DNA of 64,000 bases from Pseudomonadota bacterium. GTDB taxonomy: Bacteria > Pseudomonadota > Gammaproteobacteria > Xanthomonadales > Xanthomonadaceae. The notes below the pieces were generated by a model. That model was not told the DNA's origin and did no database searches. It saw only the letters and a list, made by a program, of their open reading frames with translations. Below are positions 30,911 to 40,609 of the stretch, piece after piece. How positions within the stretch are numbered: the stretch's first letter is position 1; each line of letters starts with the position of its first letter. Position numbers and translations under genes: made by a program. The DNA lies in contig JAFEBV010000017.1 in the NCBI GenBank assembly GCA_018242485.1, positions 1-64,000 on the forward strand, given 5' to 3'.

Positions 30911-33232
30911 ATGGGCGAGGAAATCAGCGACAAGCCCAAGGCCGGCGATGCGATCAAGGTGGCGATCGGGCAGTTGCGCTTGCCGATCGCCGTAGTGCTG
31001 TTCCTGCTGGTTCTGCTCGTGGGCTGGGACGCTTGGCATCAGGGCGCATCCGAGCGCACGGCTGCGACCGTCGCAGCCGAGGGCGCACGGTTGCAGACCA
31101 CGGGCCGGAACACACTCAACGACCTGACCCAGCACTTCGAGCACGCCAGCACGGCACCCGAAGTGTCTGCGGCCCTTGCCGACTCCAATTCCGCGCGTGC
31201 GGCCGACGTGTTCCGCACGCGATGGGCGGAAGGCAAGTCGGTGGTCTTCGTTCCGCCCGACTTGAAAGATGCTTTCGCAGACCCGGCCAAGTTCGGTTTC
31301 GGTCGCGTCGCCGTACTGGTGGCGACCCTGCGCGACGGGGTGACACGGGTCGGCGTGGCGAAAGTGGAGGGTCAACCCCGGTTGGTGATCGCCGGCCCGG
31401 TCAAGCAGGGCGGTGAAGTCAAGGCGCTGGCGCTGGTCGACCTGCCGCTGGACACGATGACGGCGCCACTGAAGGACGCCAACGCGGGCGGTGGCTATCT
31501 GGCCCTGATGTTCCACGGCTACGAGGTCGCACGTCGCGGCGACGCGGGCGTGCTGGCGATGGGCAAGAGCAGCGACCTGCCTTTGCTCGACAACGGGTTT
31601 TCCATCCATACCGGCAGCCCGCCGCCAGCGGAGAGCCTGTTCGGCATCGCCAGCGCAACGGGCTACATCCTTGCCATGTTGCTGCTGATCGCAGGCGTGG
31701 CCCTGCTGCTCTACGGCAAGGCATTGGTGGCAGCGGGCACTCCGGCGGAAGCGGCGCCGGAGAGCACCCTGAGCGAGACCGTGGCGACCGAAGTGGCCAC
31801 CCCGGCTCCGGCGCCCAAGGTCGTGGTCAAGGAGGCACCCAAGCCCGTTGCAGTGGCGATCGCGCGCGAGATTTTCCGCGCCTACGACATTCGTGGGCAG
31901 ATCGGCAAGGATCTGGATCCCGGCGTCGCCCGCCTGATCGGGCAGGCCATCGGCAGTGCGATGCAGGAGCAAGGCCTGCGCGACATCGTCATTGGCCGCG
32001 ATGGACGCACCTCCGGCCCGGAGCTGTCCAATGCGCTGATCGACGGCCTGCGGCTGGCCGGTCGCGACGTGATCGACATCGGTCAGGCGGCCACGCCGCT
32101 GTGTTATTTCGCCGCCTTCCACCTGCGCACCGGCTCGTGCGTGGCGGTGACCGGCAGCCACAATCCACCCGACTACAACGGCTTCAAGATCGTGCTCGGC
32201 GGCGACACCCTGGCTGGCGATGCCATCGCCGACCTGTACGCGCGCATCGCCGAAAACCGCCTCTACAAGGCCAACGCGCAGGGCGGCATCCAGCAGCGCG
32301 AGATCGCCGCCGATTACATCCAGCGCATCGCCGACGACATCCAGCTCGAGCGCAAGCTCAAGGTGGTGGTGGACGCCGGCAACGGCGTCGCCGGTCTGGT
32401 CGGCCCCGAGGTGCTGGAGGCCATCGGCGCGGAGGTCGCGCCGATCTTCTGCGAGGTCGATGGAACCTTCCCCAACCACCATCCCGACCCCAGCGAGCCG
32501 AAGAACCTCGCCGACGCGATCCAGATGGTGCAGCGCCTGAATGCCGACATCGGCCTGGCCTTCGACGGCGATGGCGACCGCCTCGGCGTGGTCACCCGCG
32601 CCGGCGAGATCGTCTACCCCGACCGCCTGCTGATGTTGTTCGCCGAAGACGTGCTCAGCCGCAATCCGGGCGCGTGCATCGTCTACGACGTCAAGTGCAC
32701 GGGTCACCTCGCGGGGCATATCCTCGGCCACGGCGGCAGTCCGCTGATGTGGAAGACCGGGCATTCGCTGATCAAGGCGAAGATGAAGGAAACCGGTGCG
32801 GAACTGGCCGGCGAGATGAGCGGGCACTTTTTCTTCAAGGATCGCTGGTACGGATTCGATGACGGCATCTACGCCGCCGCCCGCCTGCTGGAGATCCTCG
32901 CCACCCGTCCGGAAACTGCCGACGAGGTGTTCGCCGAGTTGCCCAAGGGGTTCTCCACGCCCGAGATCAAGGTGCCGCTGGACAGCGGCGACGTGCACGC
33001 CTTCGTCGACGGGTTCCGCGACAAGGCCGTTTTCGAGGGCGCGCGCGTGGCGACCATCGACGGCGTGCGTGCGGACTGGCCGGACGGTTGGGGACTGGTA
33101 CGCGCATCCAACACCACTCCGGTGCTGGTGATGCGCTTCGACGCCGATTCAGCCGAAGCCCTGGAGCGCATCCAGTCCGCCTTCCGCGAGCAATTGCTTG
33201 CCTTCAAGCCCGGACTGAAACTGCCGTTCTGA
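30911..33232 (+). CDS. algC: Membrane-anchored phosphomannomutase/phosphoglucomutase
   Basis: A 773-residue protein. The C-terminal part (about 310-773) is an alpha-D-phosphohexomutase supplying mannose-1-P and glucose-1-P for polysaccharides and LPS. The active serine is Ser416 in TGSHNPPDYNG, the metal loop is AFDGDGDRLGV, and the sugar loop GEMSGHFFF is present. The N-terminal 300 residues are an additional membrane module: a helix near 25-45, an extracytoplasmic domain, a second helix near 250-275, then a Pro/Ala linker. Long forms with this extension are known in Pseudomonas and Xanthomonadales; its function is not established. GGAGG just upstream supports the ATG at 30911. Confidence 0.93.
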   Translation: MGEEISDKPKAGDAIKVAIGQLRLPIAVVLFLLVLLVGWDAWHQGASERTAATVAAEGARLQTTGRNTLNDLTQHFEHASTAPEVSAALADSNSARAADVFRTRWAEGKSVVFVPPDLKDAFADPAKFGFGRVAVLVATLRDGVTRVGVAKVEGQPRLVIAGPVKQGGEVKALALVDLPLDTMTAPLKDANAGGGYLALMFHGYEVARRGDAGVLAMGKSSDLPLLDNGFSIHTGSPPPAESLFGIASATGYILAMLLLIAGVALLLYGKALVAAGTPAEAAPESTLSETVATEVATPAPAPKVVVKEAPKPVAVAIAREIFRAYDIRGQIGKDLDPGVARLIGQAIGSAMQEQGLRDIVIGRDGRTSGPELSNALIDGLRLAGRDVIDIGQAATPLCYFAAFHLRTGSCVAVTGSHNPPDYNGFKIVLGGDTLAGDAIADLYARIAENRLYKANAQGGIQQREIAADYIQRIADDIQLERKLKVVVDAGNGVAGLVGPEVLEAIGAEVAPIFCEVDGTFPNHHPDPSEPKNLADAIQMVQRLNADIGLAFDGDGDRLGVVTRAGEIVYPDRLLMLFAEDVLSRNPGACIVYDVKCTGHLAGHILGHGGSPLMWKTGHSLIKAKMKETGAELAGEMSGHFFFKDRWYGFDDGIYAAARLLEILATRPETADEVFAELPKGFSTPEIKVPLDSGDVHAFVDGFRDKAVFEGARVATIDGVRADWPDGWGLVRASNTTPVLVMRFDADSAEALERIQSAFREQLLAFKPGLKLPF

Positions 33233-33304
33233 TCGGCGCTGCGATCGACCCGTTGCCCACCATCCGACGTCGCCGGTTTGACGTGCCACACCTCGCCGCT
33301 CACC

Positions 33305-34021
33305 TCACGGCGGCGAGGCGGGCGAAGGGGCTGGCGGTGGTGGCGCATCCGGCAGGTGCCCATTGATCGCCTGCGAACGCAAATCGCGGTAGTGGGCCAA
33401 GGTGGTGGTCGCTTCGGCCTTGATGTTCGCCAGTTGCGCCTGCGAAGCGACTTGCGACTGCTGCATCGTTACCACCTGGTCGCGCAGCTTCTGGATCGTG
33501 GCGACCAGATCGGCGCCCACCGGCTTGTCGGACAGTTCCAGTGCGGAGGCGGTGTAGAGGAACGTGGACAGGCTGCGTTCCTGAGCGTTCAGCGCCAGGT
33601 TGGTGGTCTTGATGTTGTTGATCTGCGCGTTCATGCGATCGGCAAAGGCCCGTTGCAGATCGGATTCGACCGGGTAGGAGGTCAGCAGCATCTGGTCGTT
33701 CTGCCGGGATTGCGCAAGCATTTCGGCCGCCTTGGCATCGGCTGCGGCCTTGGCGTCGGCAGCCGCGCGCTCCTCCGGCGTCAACGCTCGATCGACGTGC
33801 TTGACGGTCATGCCGGAATTGCGGCTGAGTTCGTCGCGCGCCGAGTTGAGAGCGTCCTGCGGAATATCGTCGCCGTAATGCACCTTGCCGTCGGGGCCGA
33901 CCCAGCGGTACAGCTTCGGGCCGCTGGTCGGCTGATCCTGCGCGCTGGCCACGAGGGCGAGCGCCGGCAGCGCGGCCAGTGCGACCACGACGGCTTGCAG
34001 AATCCGATGCTGGCGGTTCAT
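33305..34021 (-). CDS. DUF4124 domain-containing secreted protein
   Basis: A 238-residue protein with a signal peptide (residues about 1-27) and an N-terminal DUF4124 domain, a short beta fold seen in many Xanthomonadales envelope proteins (KLYRWVGPDGKVHYGDDIP). The rest is a long helical, coiled-coil-prone region (about 75-215) and a proline-rich tail. Such proteins are usually periplasmic or outer-envelope, with no known activity. It follows pyrE on the minus strand with a 24-bp gap and may share its transcript. Confidence 0.82.
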   Translation of the reverse strand: MNRQHRILQAVVVALAALPALALVASAQDQPTSGPKLYRWVGPDGKVHYGDDIPQDALNSARDELSRNSGMTVKHVDRALTPEERAAADAKAAADAKAAEMLAQSRQNDQMLLTSYPVESDLQRAFADRMNAQINNIKTTNLALNAQERSLSTFLYTASALELSDKPVGADLVATIQKLRDQVVTMQQSQVASQAQLANIKAEATTTLAHYRDLRSQAINGHLPDAPPPPAPSPASPP

Positions 34022-34045
34022 GACGGTTCCCGAAGATCCGCAGCC

Positions 34046-34696
34046 TCAGGCCGCGGTTCCATACTGCCGACGATACGCCAAAAGCGCATCGCGGTGCGCG
34101 GCCAGGTTCTCGCGCCCGTCGGCCAGTTGCAGCAGTTCGGTGAGACCTGCGATCGCCAGCACCGGGATGCCGAATTCGCTGCGCACCGCATCGGTAGCCG
34201 ATAACTCGCTGTCGCCGGCACGCTCCTGGCGGTCGAGCGCGATCAGCACCCCGCAGGGCGCGCCACCGGCGGCACGGATGATGTCGATGGACTCGCGGAT
34301 CGCGGTACCGGCGGTGATGACGTCATCGACGATCAGCACGCGCCGGCCTTGCAACGGCGCGCCGATCAGGCTGCCGCCCTCGCCGTGATCCTTGGCTTCC
34401 TTGCGGTTGAAGGTCAGCGGCACGTCGCGACCCAAACCTGCGAGCGCGACCGCGACCGCGGTGGCCAGCGGAATGCCTTTGTAAGCCGGACCGAACAGCA
34501 CGTCGAAGTCGAGCTGCGCACCCAGCAGCGTGCGCGCGTAGGCTTCGCCGAGCGCCGCCATTGCGCCGCCGCTGTCGAAACGTCCGGCGTTGAAGAAGTA
34601 GGGGCTGACGCGCCCGGACTTCAGGGTGAACTGCCCGAAGCGCAGGGCGTCGCGGGCGAGGGCGGCTTCGAGGAAGTGGTGTTGGTGGGCGAGCAT
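34046..34696 (-). CDS. pyrE: Orotate phosphoribosyltransferase
   Basis: A 216-residue enzyme of pyrimidine synthesis, making OMP from orotate and PRPP. The PRPP-binding loop [15 protein letters not shown] and the flexible catalytic loop [13 protein letters not shown] are intact; [16 protein letters not shown] is the usual upstream segment. Length matches the family (about 213). A heptamer repeat lies right before the start. Confidence 0.97.
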   Translation of the reverse strand: MLAHQHHFLEAALARDALRFGQFTLKSGRVSPYFFNAGRFDSGGAMAALGEAYARTLLGAQLDFDVLFGPAYKGIPLATAVAVALAGLGRDVPLTFNRKEAKDHGEGGSLIGAPLQGRRVLIVDDVITAGTAIRESIDIIRAAGGAPCGVLIALDRQERAGDSELSATDAVRSEFGIPVLAIAGLTELLQLADGRENLAAHRDALLAYRRQYGTAA

Positions 34697-34697
34697 T

Positions 34698-34751
34698 TCA
34701 GAAGACAGAGGACGGAGGACAGAGGACGGAATTGTAGTCAGTCGTCAGTCG
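34698..34751. repeat. Heptamer repeats upstream of pyrE
   Basis: Two adjoining stretches with 7-bp period: AGACAGA, GGACGGA, GGACAGA, GGACGGA, then GTAGTCA, GTCGTCA, GTCGTCT. The first is in complementary sense to the array at 28921. Confidence 0.78.
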
Positions 34752-34816
34752 TCTGGAAGAGGCCGTTGCACGATCCATCGACGGTAACCGAATGCCGCTG
34801 GCCGTCCGCTATTTGG

Positions 34817-37324
34817 TCATGGCAGGGTTTGCCCCGGCAACCAGTGCAAGGATGCCATGCGGTCGAGCAGTCCCGACACCTGCGCGCGCGCGGCTTTGGC
34901 GTGCACCGGCAGTACGAGGATGTCGCCGGGTTGTGCCCAATCCAGCAGGGAACGCGCACCGGGCTCCTCGTCGGTGGCGTAGTCGATGGCCGCAGCCGGT
35001 ACGCCATCGTGCACGAGGCCATCGCACAATATCGCGGCAACTTCACCCGGCGCGCGCCCGCGCATGAACGCGGGCATGTCCTTGAGCACCACGCGATCGG
35101 GACGAAAGTGCGCGGCCACGCGCGCGAGTTCGCGGATGTCCTCGTCGCTGCGGTCGCCGGCCTGCCCCAGCAGCAATCCGAAGCGGCCGCTGCGCTGTGC
35201 CACGCCGACCACCTCCAGCAGCCCGCGCAGGCCATCGGGGTTGTGCGCGTAATCCAGCCACACCTCGATGCCGGCCAGTGTCCAGCGTTGCAACCGGCCG
35301 GGGTTGTCCGCATGCGCGGTGCCGAAGCGCGCTAGTACGCCGGCGATGGTCGTGGCGGGAATGCCCAATGCGGTCGCGGCCAGCGCCGCGCCGAGGATGT
35401 TGGCGACGTTGTAGCGCGCCGCGCCGCCGATGGTGATCGGCATGTCGGTGACGATGCCCAGCTCCTGCGCAACGCCGCCGACGCGCAGCACGATGCGGCC
35501 TTCACGCACACCGCAAGTCGCGCCGCCCGCCGTGCGATGCGCGATCAGCAGCGGATGATCGTCGTCGAGCGCGAACCAGCCGATTGCGCAGTCCACATCG
35601 CCGGCATGCGCGCGCAAGGTGGCGTCGTCGGCATTGAGCACCAGCAGCCCGCCGCGATCGAGCACGCGCGCCACGGTCAGTTTCACCCGTGCCAGATCGT
35701 CCAGCGAGAACACGCCATAGCTGCCGTAGTGGTCGGCGCTGAGGTTGGTGACCACCGCCGCCTGCGCGCGTTGCATCGCCAGTCCGCGGCGCAGGATGCC
35801 GCCGCGCGCGGTTTCCAGAATCGCGCATTGCACCTCGGGTTGCCGCAGCACCTGCCGCGCGCCGGCGGGGCCGGAGTAGTCGCCCGAGGCGATCGGACGG
35901 CCATCGACGAACAGGCCATCCGTGCACGAATGGCCGGTACTCCAGCCGTGCGCGCGCGCCATCGCGGCGAGCAGGCGCACCGTGGTGGTCTTGCCGTTGG
36001 TGCCGGTGACCAGCGCGACCGGTACGTCGTGCAGCGACGACCAGCGGATGCGCGTTGGGTCGGGTAGTGGATCGAGTGGAAATGCGCGTGCGCCATGCCC
36101 TTCACCGAGGCTTATGTCGGTGTCGTCCATCAGCATCTCAACACCGTGATCGCACGCGGCCTGCGCCAGCGCCAACAGCTTCGGATTGGCCTCGCTGCGG
36201 GCCAGTTCGCGCAGGGTGGCGAAGGCATCCTCGTCATCCCACGCTGCCGGGTGGCCGGGGGCATGGGGTAACTGCCACGCAATGTTGTTCCTTCCCCCTC
36301 CGGGGGAAGGTGCCCGCAGGGCGGATGAGGGAGAGTCCTCCCGGATCGCAGTAACAGCCATGCTTTCCCTTCCCCCTCCGGGGGAAGGTGCCCGAAGGGC
36401 CTGCCCCAGACTTGATCCGGGGGCGGATGAGGGAGAGTCCTCCCGGATCGCAGTAGCAGACATGCTTTCCCTTCCCCCTCCGGGGGAAGGTGCCCGAAGG
36501 GCGGATGAGGGAAAGCTTTCACCAGTCGCCATGACAGGGGATTCCTCGGCCTGCACGGCTCTCCATATTTCCGCCAGCACATCCTCCGTCCGCAGCAGGA
36601 CATCATCGTTCCAGAACCGCAGCGTGCGAATTCCTTTAGAAGCGACGAACGCATTGCGTTGCTGGTCGCGCTCGATTTGCCCGGGATCACCGTGTTGCCC
36701 ACCATCGAGTTCCACCGCGAGCCGTGCCTGATGGCAGTAAAAGTCGAGAACATACGGGCCGATCGCATGTTGGCGACGAAACTTCGCGCCATCCAGTCGG
36801 CGGTCGCGTAGGAGGAACCACACAAGCTGCTCGGCGTCAGTGGCTTCGTGGCGCAGTTTGTGGATGAAGGCGCGGGTATCGTCGTCGAAAGGCAGCTTCT
36901 TGCGGGAGGGTTCGTGGGAGCGTGGATGGTCTTCCCTCATCCGCCCTGCGGGCACCTTCCCCCGGAGGGGGAAGGATAGAAGCGTTGCTTCCCACGCCCA
37001 CTCGTTGATTTCGGTGGCGGTGAACAGGCCATCCAGCGGAGCCGCGAGAGCCAACGTCGCTCCACCGTGATGGGCGCGTGCATGCAGCGGCGCGAAGGTA
37101 TCCCAACCCAGCGCGCTGCGCGCACGCTCCACGCGCTCGCACCAGCCATCCAGCAAGGCCGTAATGATGGATGCGTTCGCGGTGTCCAGTGGATCGCCGG
37201 GAAGATCGAGCGGCATCGATGCGGCGTTCGCTTCCAGCGCCGCACCCACCTGTGCGAAATACGGGTTCGCGCCGAGCAGGCGACGCGAGTCGGTGAAGGG
37301 GACATCGGGCACGTCGTCGGTCAA
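34817..37324 (-). CDS. Mur ligase-like cyanophycin synthetase partner with an inserted DUF559 cassette
   Basis: An 835-residue open frame made of three pieces. Residues 1-113 are a host N-terminal region (RRLLGANPYFAQVGAALEAN, then LFTATEINEWAWEA). Residues about 114-345 are a foreign cassette: repeat-derived peptide, a DUF559 domain (about 143-258) and low-complexity repeat translation. Residues about 358-835 resume the host protein, a Mur ligase-type ATP-dependent ligase with P-loop TGTNGKTTT and LDYAHNPDGLRGL. Unlike CphA it has no ATP-grasp domain. It lies downstream of cphA and probably helps in polyamide synthesis. Removing the cassette would leave about 600 residues in one frame. The insertion may inactivate, split or be tolerated by the enzyme. 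Confidence 0.8.
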   Translation of the reverse strand: MTDDVPDVPFTDSRRLLGANPYFAQVGAALEANAASMPLDLPGDPLDTANASIITALLDGWCERVERARSALGWDTFAPLHARAHHGGATLALAAPLDGLFTATEINEWAWEATLLSFPLRGKVPAGRMREDHPRSHEPSRKKLPFDDDTRAFIHKLRHEATDAEQLVWFLLRDRRLDGAKFRRQHAIGPYVLDFYCHQARLAVELDGGQHGDPGQIERDQQRNAFVASKGIRTLRFWNDDVLLRTEDVLAEIWRAVQAEESPVMATGESFPSSALRAPSPGGGRESMSATAIREDSPSSAPGSSLGQALRAPSPGGGRESMAVTAIREDSPSSALRAPSPGGGRNNIAWQLPHAPGHPAAWDDEDAFATLRELARSEANPKLLALAQAACDHGVEMLMDDTDISLGEGHGARAFPLDPLPDPTRIRWSSLHDVPVALVTGTNGKTTTVRLLAAMARAHGWSTGHSCTDGLFVDGRPIASGDYSGPAGARQVLRQPEVQCAILETARGGILRRGLAMQRAQAAVVTNLSADHYGSYGVFSLDDLARVKLTVARVLDRGGLLVLNADDATLRAHAGDVDCAIGWFALDDDHPLLIAHRTAGGATCGVREGRIVLRVGGVAQELGIVTDMPITIGGAARYNVANILGAALAATALGIPATTIAGVLARFGTAHADNPGRLQRWTLAGIEVWLDYAHNPDGLRGLLEVVGVAQRSGRFGLLLGQAGDRSDEDIRELARVAAHFRPDRVVLKDMPAFMRGRAPGEVAAILCDGLVHDGVPAAAIDYATDEEPGARSLLDWAQPGDILVLPVHAKAARAQVSGLLDRMASLHWLPGQTLP
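36290..36975 (-). mobile_element. Repeat-bounded DUF559 nuclease-like cassette
   Basis: About 0.69 kb bounded by outward palindromic heads (36290-36310 and 36955-36975) of the dispersed repeat, with tails facing inward. Inside, on the minus strand, is a DUF559 domain (LRHEATDAEQLVWFLLRD, FRRQHAIGPYVLDFYCH, LAVELDGGQHGD, RTLRFWNDDVL), related to very-short-patch-repair/restriction-like endonucleases. Its E-L-D-G-G core and preceding D-F-Y are the likely metal site. An internal ATG at 36940 could start a free-standing protein. Three tandem copies of the repeat lie at the low-coordinate end (36290-36520), the middle one with about 30 extra bases. No target-site duplication was seen. Confidence 0.65.
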
Positions 37325-37345
37325 GCAAGCGCCTCGGCAGGGATT

Positions 37346-37511
37346 CCCTCCCCTTCAAGGGGGTGAGGGCGAATGATTGCGAACCACCGGTTCGCATTCG
37401 GCCGAACGCCCAAGGGCCGGATGGGTCAGGGTGGGGATGGTATTGCTCGATCGTAACGTCGCGTTTGGCTGACACCCTCCCCATCCCATCCTTCCCCTTG
37501 AAGGGGAAGGA
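37346..37511. repeat. Inverted repeat pair between cphA and its partner
   Basis: A variant of the head palindrome (CCCTCCCCTTCAAGGGGG-type at 37346; CCTTCCCCTTGAAGGGGAAGG at 37491-37511) flanks about 125 bp. The interior holds the palindrome GCGAACCACCGGTTCGC (37379-37395), a relative of those in the blocks at 23213 and 50507. It fills the 256-bp gap between the two genes. Confidence 0.8.
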
Positions 37512-37580
37512 GCCGGAAGCCGTGGCGCCGCAGCGTCTGGTACTGGGGTGCGAGGATTCGTGTGACTGCCGCAGGCTCGC

Positions 37581-40379
37581 TCAATCATCCCCCTCGCGCG
37601 CGATGCTGATGCCGCGCTCGTCGCGCACCATGCCCTCCATCGCGGCGTGGATGGCTTCCTCGGCGGCCGGTTCGACCACCCGCATCTCCGGCACGGCGGC
37701 GCGCGCCGGCGGCAGTTCGGGCGCACCTTCGGGGCGGAACTTGATGATCTGCTTCCACGAGCGGATCAGGGCGTCGGCGAACACCAGCAGCAGGTCGCCG
37801 GGGCGCGCCATTTTCAGGCCGGCCTCGATCGCTTCCTGCTCGTCCTCGATGCGGCTGATCTGGTCCTCGCGCACGCCGCGGGCGAGCAGTTCGGCGGAGA
37901 TGATCTTCACCACCTCGCCGGACTCGCGGCCGCGCAGGGAGTCGTCGCGGCGCACGATGTAGCGGTCGAAGCGCCCGGCCACCGCGCGCGCGATCTCGCG
38001 CAGATCCTCGTCGCGGCGATCGCCGGGACCGGCGATCACCACGATGCGCCGGCCGCTCACGTCCAGCCGCTGCGCGAGGTCGGCCATCACGCCCACCGCG
38101 TGCGCGTTGTGGCCGTAGTCGAACAGCACCTTGAACGGATGTTCGTTGAACACGTTCATCCGTCCCGGGGCCTGGAAGAAGGTGGTGTCGAACGTGCGCA
38201 GGCCCTGGCGGATGGCGTCGAGCTTGATCCCCAGCGAGAACGCCACCGAGGCGGCGACCATCGCGTTCTGCACGTTGTGCAGGGCGCGGCCTTCCAGCGT
38301 CGCCGGGATCAGGTGCGTCCACAGCAGCGGGATGTGGCTGCCCTTGTCGTAGAAGGTGATCATCTGCCCGTTGACGCCGGCCTCGAGCGCGCAGGCGCGG
38401 CCGCCGGCGCGGATGTGCTCGCGCACCAGCGCGTGCGCGGGGTTCATGGTCACGTAGCAGATCGTCTTGGCGTCGGTGTAGCCGGACATCTTCAGCACGT
38501 TGGGATCGTCGGCGTTGAGCACCGCGCACTCGGTGGCGACCTCGACCACGATGCGTTTCACTTCCGCGAGCTGTTCGAGGGTGTCGATGCCCTTCATGCC
38601 CAGATGGTCGGACTGCACGTTGAGCACCGCGCCGACATCGACGTGGCGCACCGCCATGCCGGCGCGCAGCAGGCCGCCGCGCGCGGTCTCGAGCACCGCG
38701 ATGTCGATCTGCGGATCGGCCAGCACCATGCGCGCCGACACCGGCCCGGTCATGTCGCCTTCCACGGTTCTTTGTCCGTCGATATAGACGCCGTCGGTGG
38801 TGGTCAGGCCCGGCGTGTAGCCGGCCATCTTGGCGATGTGCGCGAGCATGCGCGCGGTGGTGGTCTTGCCGTTGGTGCCGGTGATCGCGGCGATCGGCAC
38901 GCGGTAGGGCGCGCCCGGCGGGAACAGCATGTCGATCACCGGGCCGGCGGCGTCGCGCGGGGTGCCTTCGCTGGGCGCGACGTGCATGCGGAAACCGGGC
39001 GCGGCGTTGACTTCGCAGATCCCGCCGCCGATGGATTTGTAGCTCTCGGCGATGTTGGTGGAGAGGAAATCCACGCCGCCAACGTCCAGCCCGATCGCCT
39101 TGATCGCGCGCACCGCCATGTCGCGGTTGTCGGGATGGATGATGTCGGTGACATCGGTGGCGGTGCCGCCGGTGGACAGGTTGGCGGTGGAGCGTAGATA
39201 GACCACTTCATCGGGCTTGGGCACCGAGTCGGCGGTGTAGCCCACGCGCTCCATCATCATCGACGCCTGCGCATCGAGCACGAGGCGGGTGAGCACCTTC
39301 TCGTGGCCGACGCCACGGCGCGGGTCCTGATTCACGATCTCGACCAGTTGCGCGATGGTCTTCGCACCATCGCCGACCACGTGGCCCGGCGTGCGCCGGG
39401 TTGCGGCGACCAGTTCGCCGTTGACGACGAGCAGGCGATGGTCGTCGCCGGCCATGTAGGTTTCCACGATCACCGAGCGCGAGTGCTGGTGCGCCTCGCG
39501 GAAACCCGCACGCACCGCCTCGTCGCCGGTGATGCCGATGCTGATGCCGCGGCCGTGGTTGCCGTTGTAGGGCTTGGTCACCACCAGCCCGCCCAGCCTG
39601 CGCGCCGCGCGTGCCGCGCCTTCCTCGGATTGCACCAGTTCCTGCCGCGGCACCGGCAGGCCAAGCGCGCCGAGGATCTTGTTGGTCTCCTCCTTGTCGG
39701 AAGCCAGTTCGACCGCGATGTGCGGGGTTTTTCCGGTCACCGTAGCCTGGATGCGCTGCTGGTACTTGCCGTGGCCGAGCTGCACCAGCGATTGGTCGTT
39801 CATGCGCAGCCACGGGATGCCGCGCTGCTCGGCGGCCTTCACCAGCGAGGCGGTGGACGGCCCCAGCGCGCGCCGCTGCGCGTAGCGGATGAAGCCGTCG
39901 CGCGCGTGCGCCCAATCCCAATCCGCCGGCACGGCGTCGGCCGGGCGGATCGCCTCGGGCAGCAGCGAGCACAGCAGCTTGATCGCCAGCTCGCCGGCGG
40001 CCACGCCCTCCTCGCGCTCGTTGTATTCGTACACCACCGTGTACACGCCGGGGCGGTTGTCGTCGACCGAGCGCGTCTTGCCGAAGGTGACGTTCTCGCC
40101 GGCCACGTTCTGCAACTCGATGGCGACGTGTTCGAGCACATGCCCCAGCCACGTTCCCTCGCCCTCGCGCATGCGCCGCTCGAAACCGCCCGGCTCGCGG
40201 TAGGAGCAGCCGTGCTCGCGCAATCCCGGCAGCGCCGCCAGCAGCCCGTCGATGTACGCCGGGCCGAGCTTGGCGGTCGGCCAGTGTTCCAGTTCGCCCA
40301 GATCCAGTTCCAGCCGGATAACCGGGAAATGGGCGTACAGCGAAGGGCCCTGATAGACGGAGCGGTCGAGAATGCGCAT
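37581..40379 (-). CDS. cphA: Cyanophycin synthetase
   Basis: A 932-residue two-engine ligase that builds multi-L-arginyl-poly-L-aspartate. Residues about 1-160 are the N-terminal domain (YRVEPGG-like SYREPGGFERRM), 200-480 an ATP-grasp domain adding aspartate (VVTKPYNGNHGRGISIGI, INAAPGFRMH-type EVNAAPGFRMHVAP), and about 490-930 a Mur ligase-like domain adding arginine (GTNGKTTTARMLAHIAK, LFDYGHNAHAVGVM). Length is in the family range. The start at 40379 gives MRILDRSVYQGPSLYAH, the standard form. No cyanophycinase gene is in the window, so degradation must be encoded elsewhere. Confidence 0.95.
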   Translation of the reverse strand: MRILDRSVYQGPSLYAHFPVIRLELDLGELEHWPTAKLGPAYIDGLLAALPGLREHGCSYREPGGFERRMREGEGTWLGHVLEHVAIELQNVAGENVTFGKTRSVDDNRPGVYTVVYEYNEREEGVAAGELAIKLLCSLLPEAIRPADAVPADWDWAHARDGFIRYAQRRALGPSTASLVKAAEQRGIPWLRMNDQSLVQLGHGKYQQRIQATVTGKTPHIAVELASDKEETNKILGALGLPVPRQELVQSEEGAARAARRLGGLVVTKPYNGNHGRGISIGITGDEAVRAGFREAHQHSRSVIVETYMAGDDHRLLVVNGELVAATRRTPGHVVGDGAKTIAQLVEIVNQDPRRGVGHEKVLTRLVLDAQASMMMERVGYTADSVPKPDEVVYLRSTANLSTGGTATDVTDIIHPDNRDMAVRAIKAIGLDVGGVDFLSTNIAESYKSIGGGICEVNAAPGFRMHVAPSEGTPRDAAGPVIDMLFPPGAPYRVPIAAITGTNGKTTTARMLAHIAKMAGYTPGLTTTDGVYIDGQRTVEGDMTGPVSARMVLADPQIDIAVLETARGGLLRAGMAVRHVDVGAVLNVQSDHLGMKGIDTLEQLAEVKRIVVEVATECAVLNADDPNVLKMSGYTDAKTICYVTMNPAHALVREHIRAGGRACALEAGVNGQMITFYDKGSHIPLLWTHLIPATLEGRALHNVQNAMVAASVAFSLGIKLDAIRQGLRTFDTTFFQAPGRMNVFNEHPFKVLFDYGHNAHAVGVMADLAQRLDVSGRRIVVIAGPGDRRDEDLREIARAVAGRFDRYIVRRDDSLRGRESGEVVKIISAELLARGVREDQISRIEDEQEAIEAGLKMARPGDLLLVFADALIRSWKQIIKFRPEGAPELPPARAAVPEMRVVEPAAEEAIHAAMEGMVRDERGISIAREGDD

Positions 40380-40609
40380 GGAATCTCCCGGAAATGAGCG
40401 ACGACGAAGGCCCACCCCAGAGGCTTCGGGCCGAGGTGTAACGCTTACTCCGACCGGGCGAAATGCGCAAGATGCAGTCTGCGCGAAGCGGTGAGTCCGC
40501 GCGCGCTGAGCCTACCCGGCAGGGTAACGATTCCGGTTACGTCACGCCGGGATGTTTTCGATGTTCCTGATCGACGCGGGCACGCGCCCGCTGATGGAGA
40601 AGTCCATCC

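Noticed and set aside
36290-36975. Intein in the Mur ligase-like protein
   Set aside because: No splicing motifs (N-terminal Cys/Ser block, terminal His-Asn) and edges are nucleic-acid repeats rather than protein splice junctions.
37647-39197. 516-residue rightward frame across cphA
   Set aside because: His/Asp/Val-rich antisense shadow of cphA without family resemblance.
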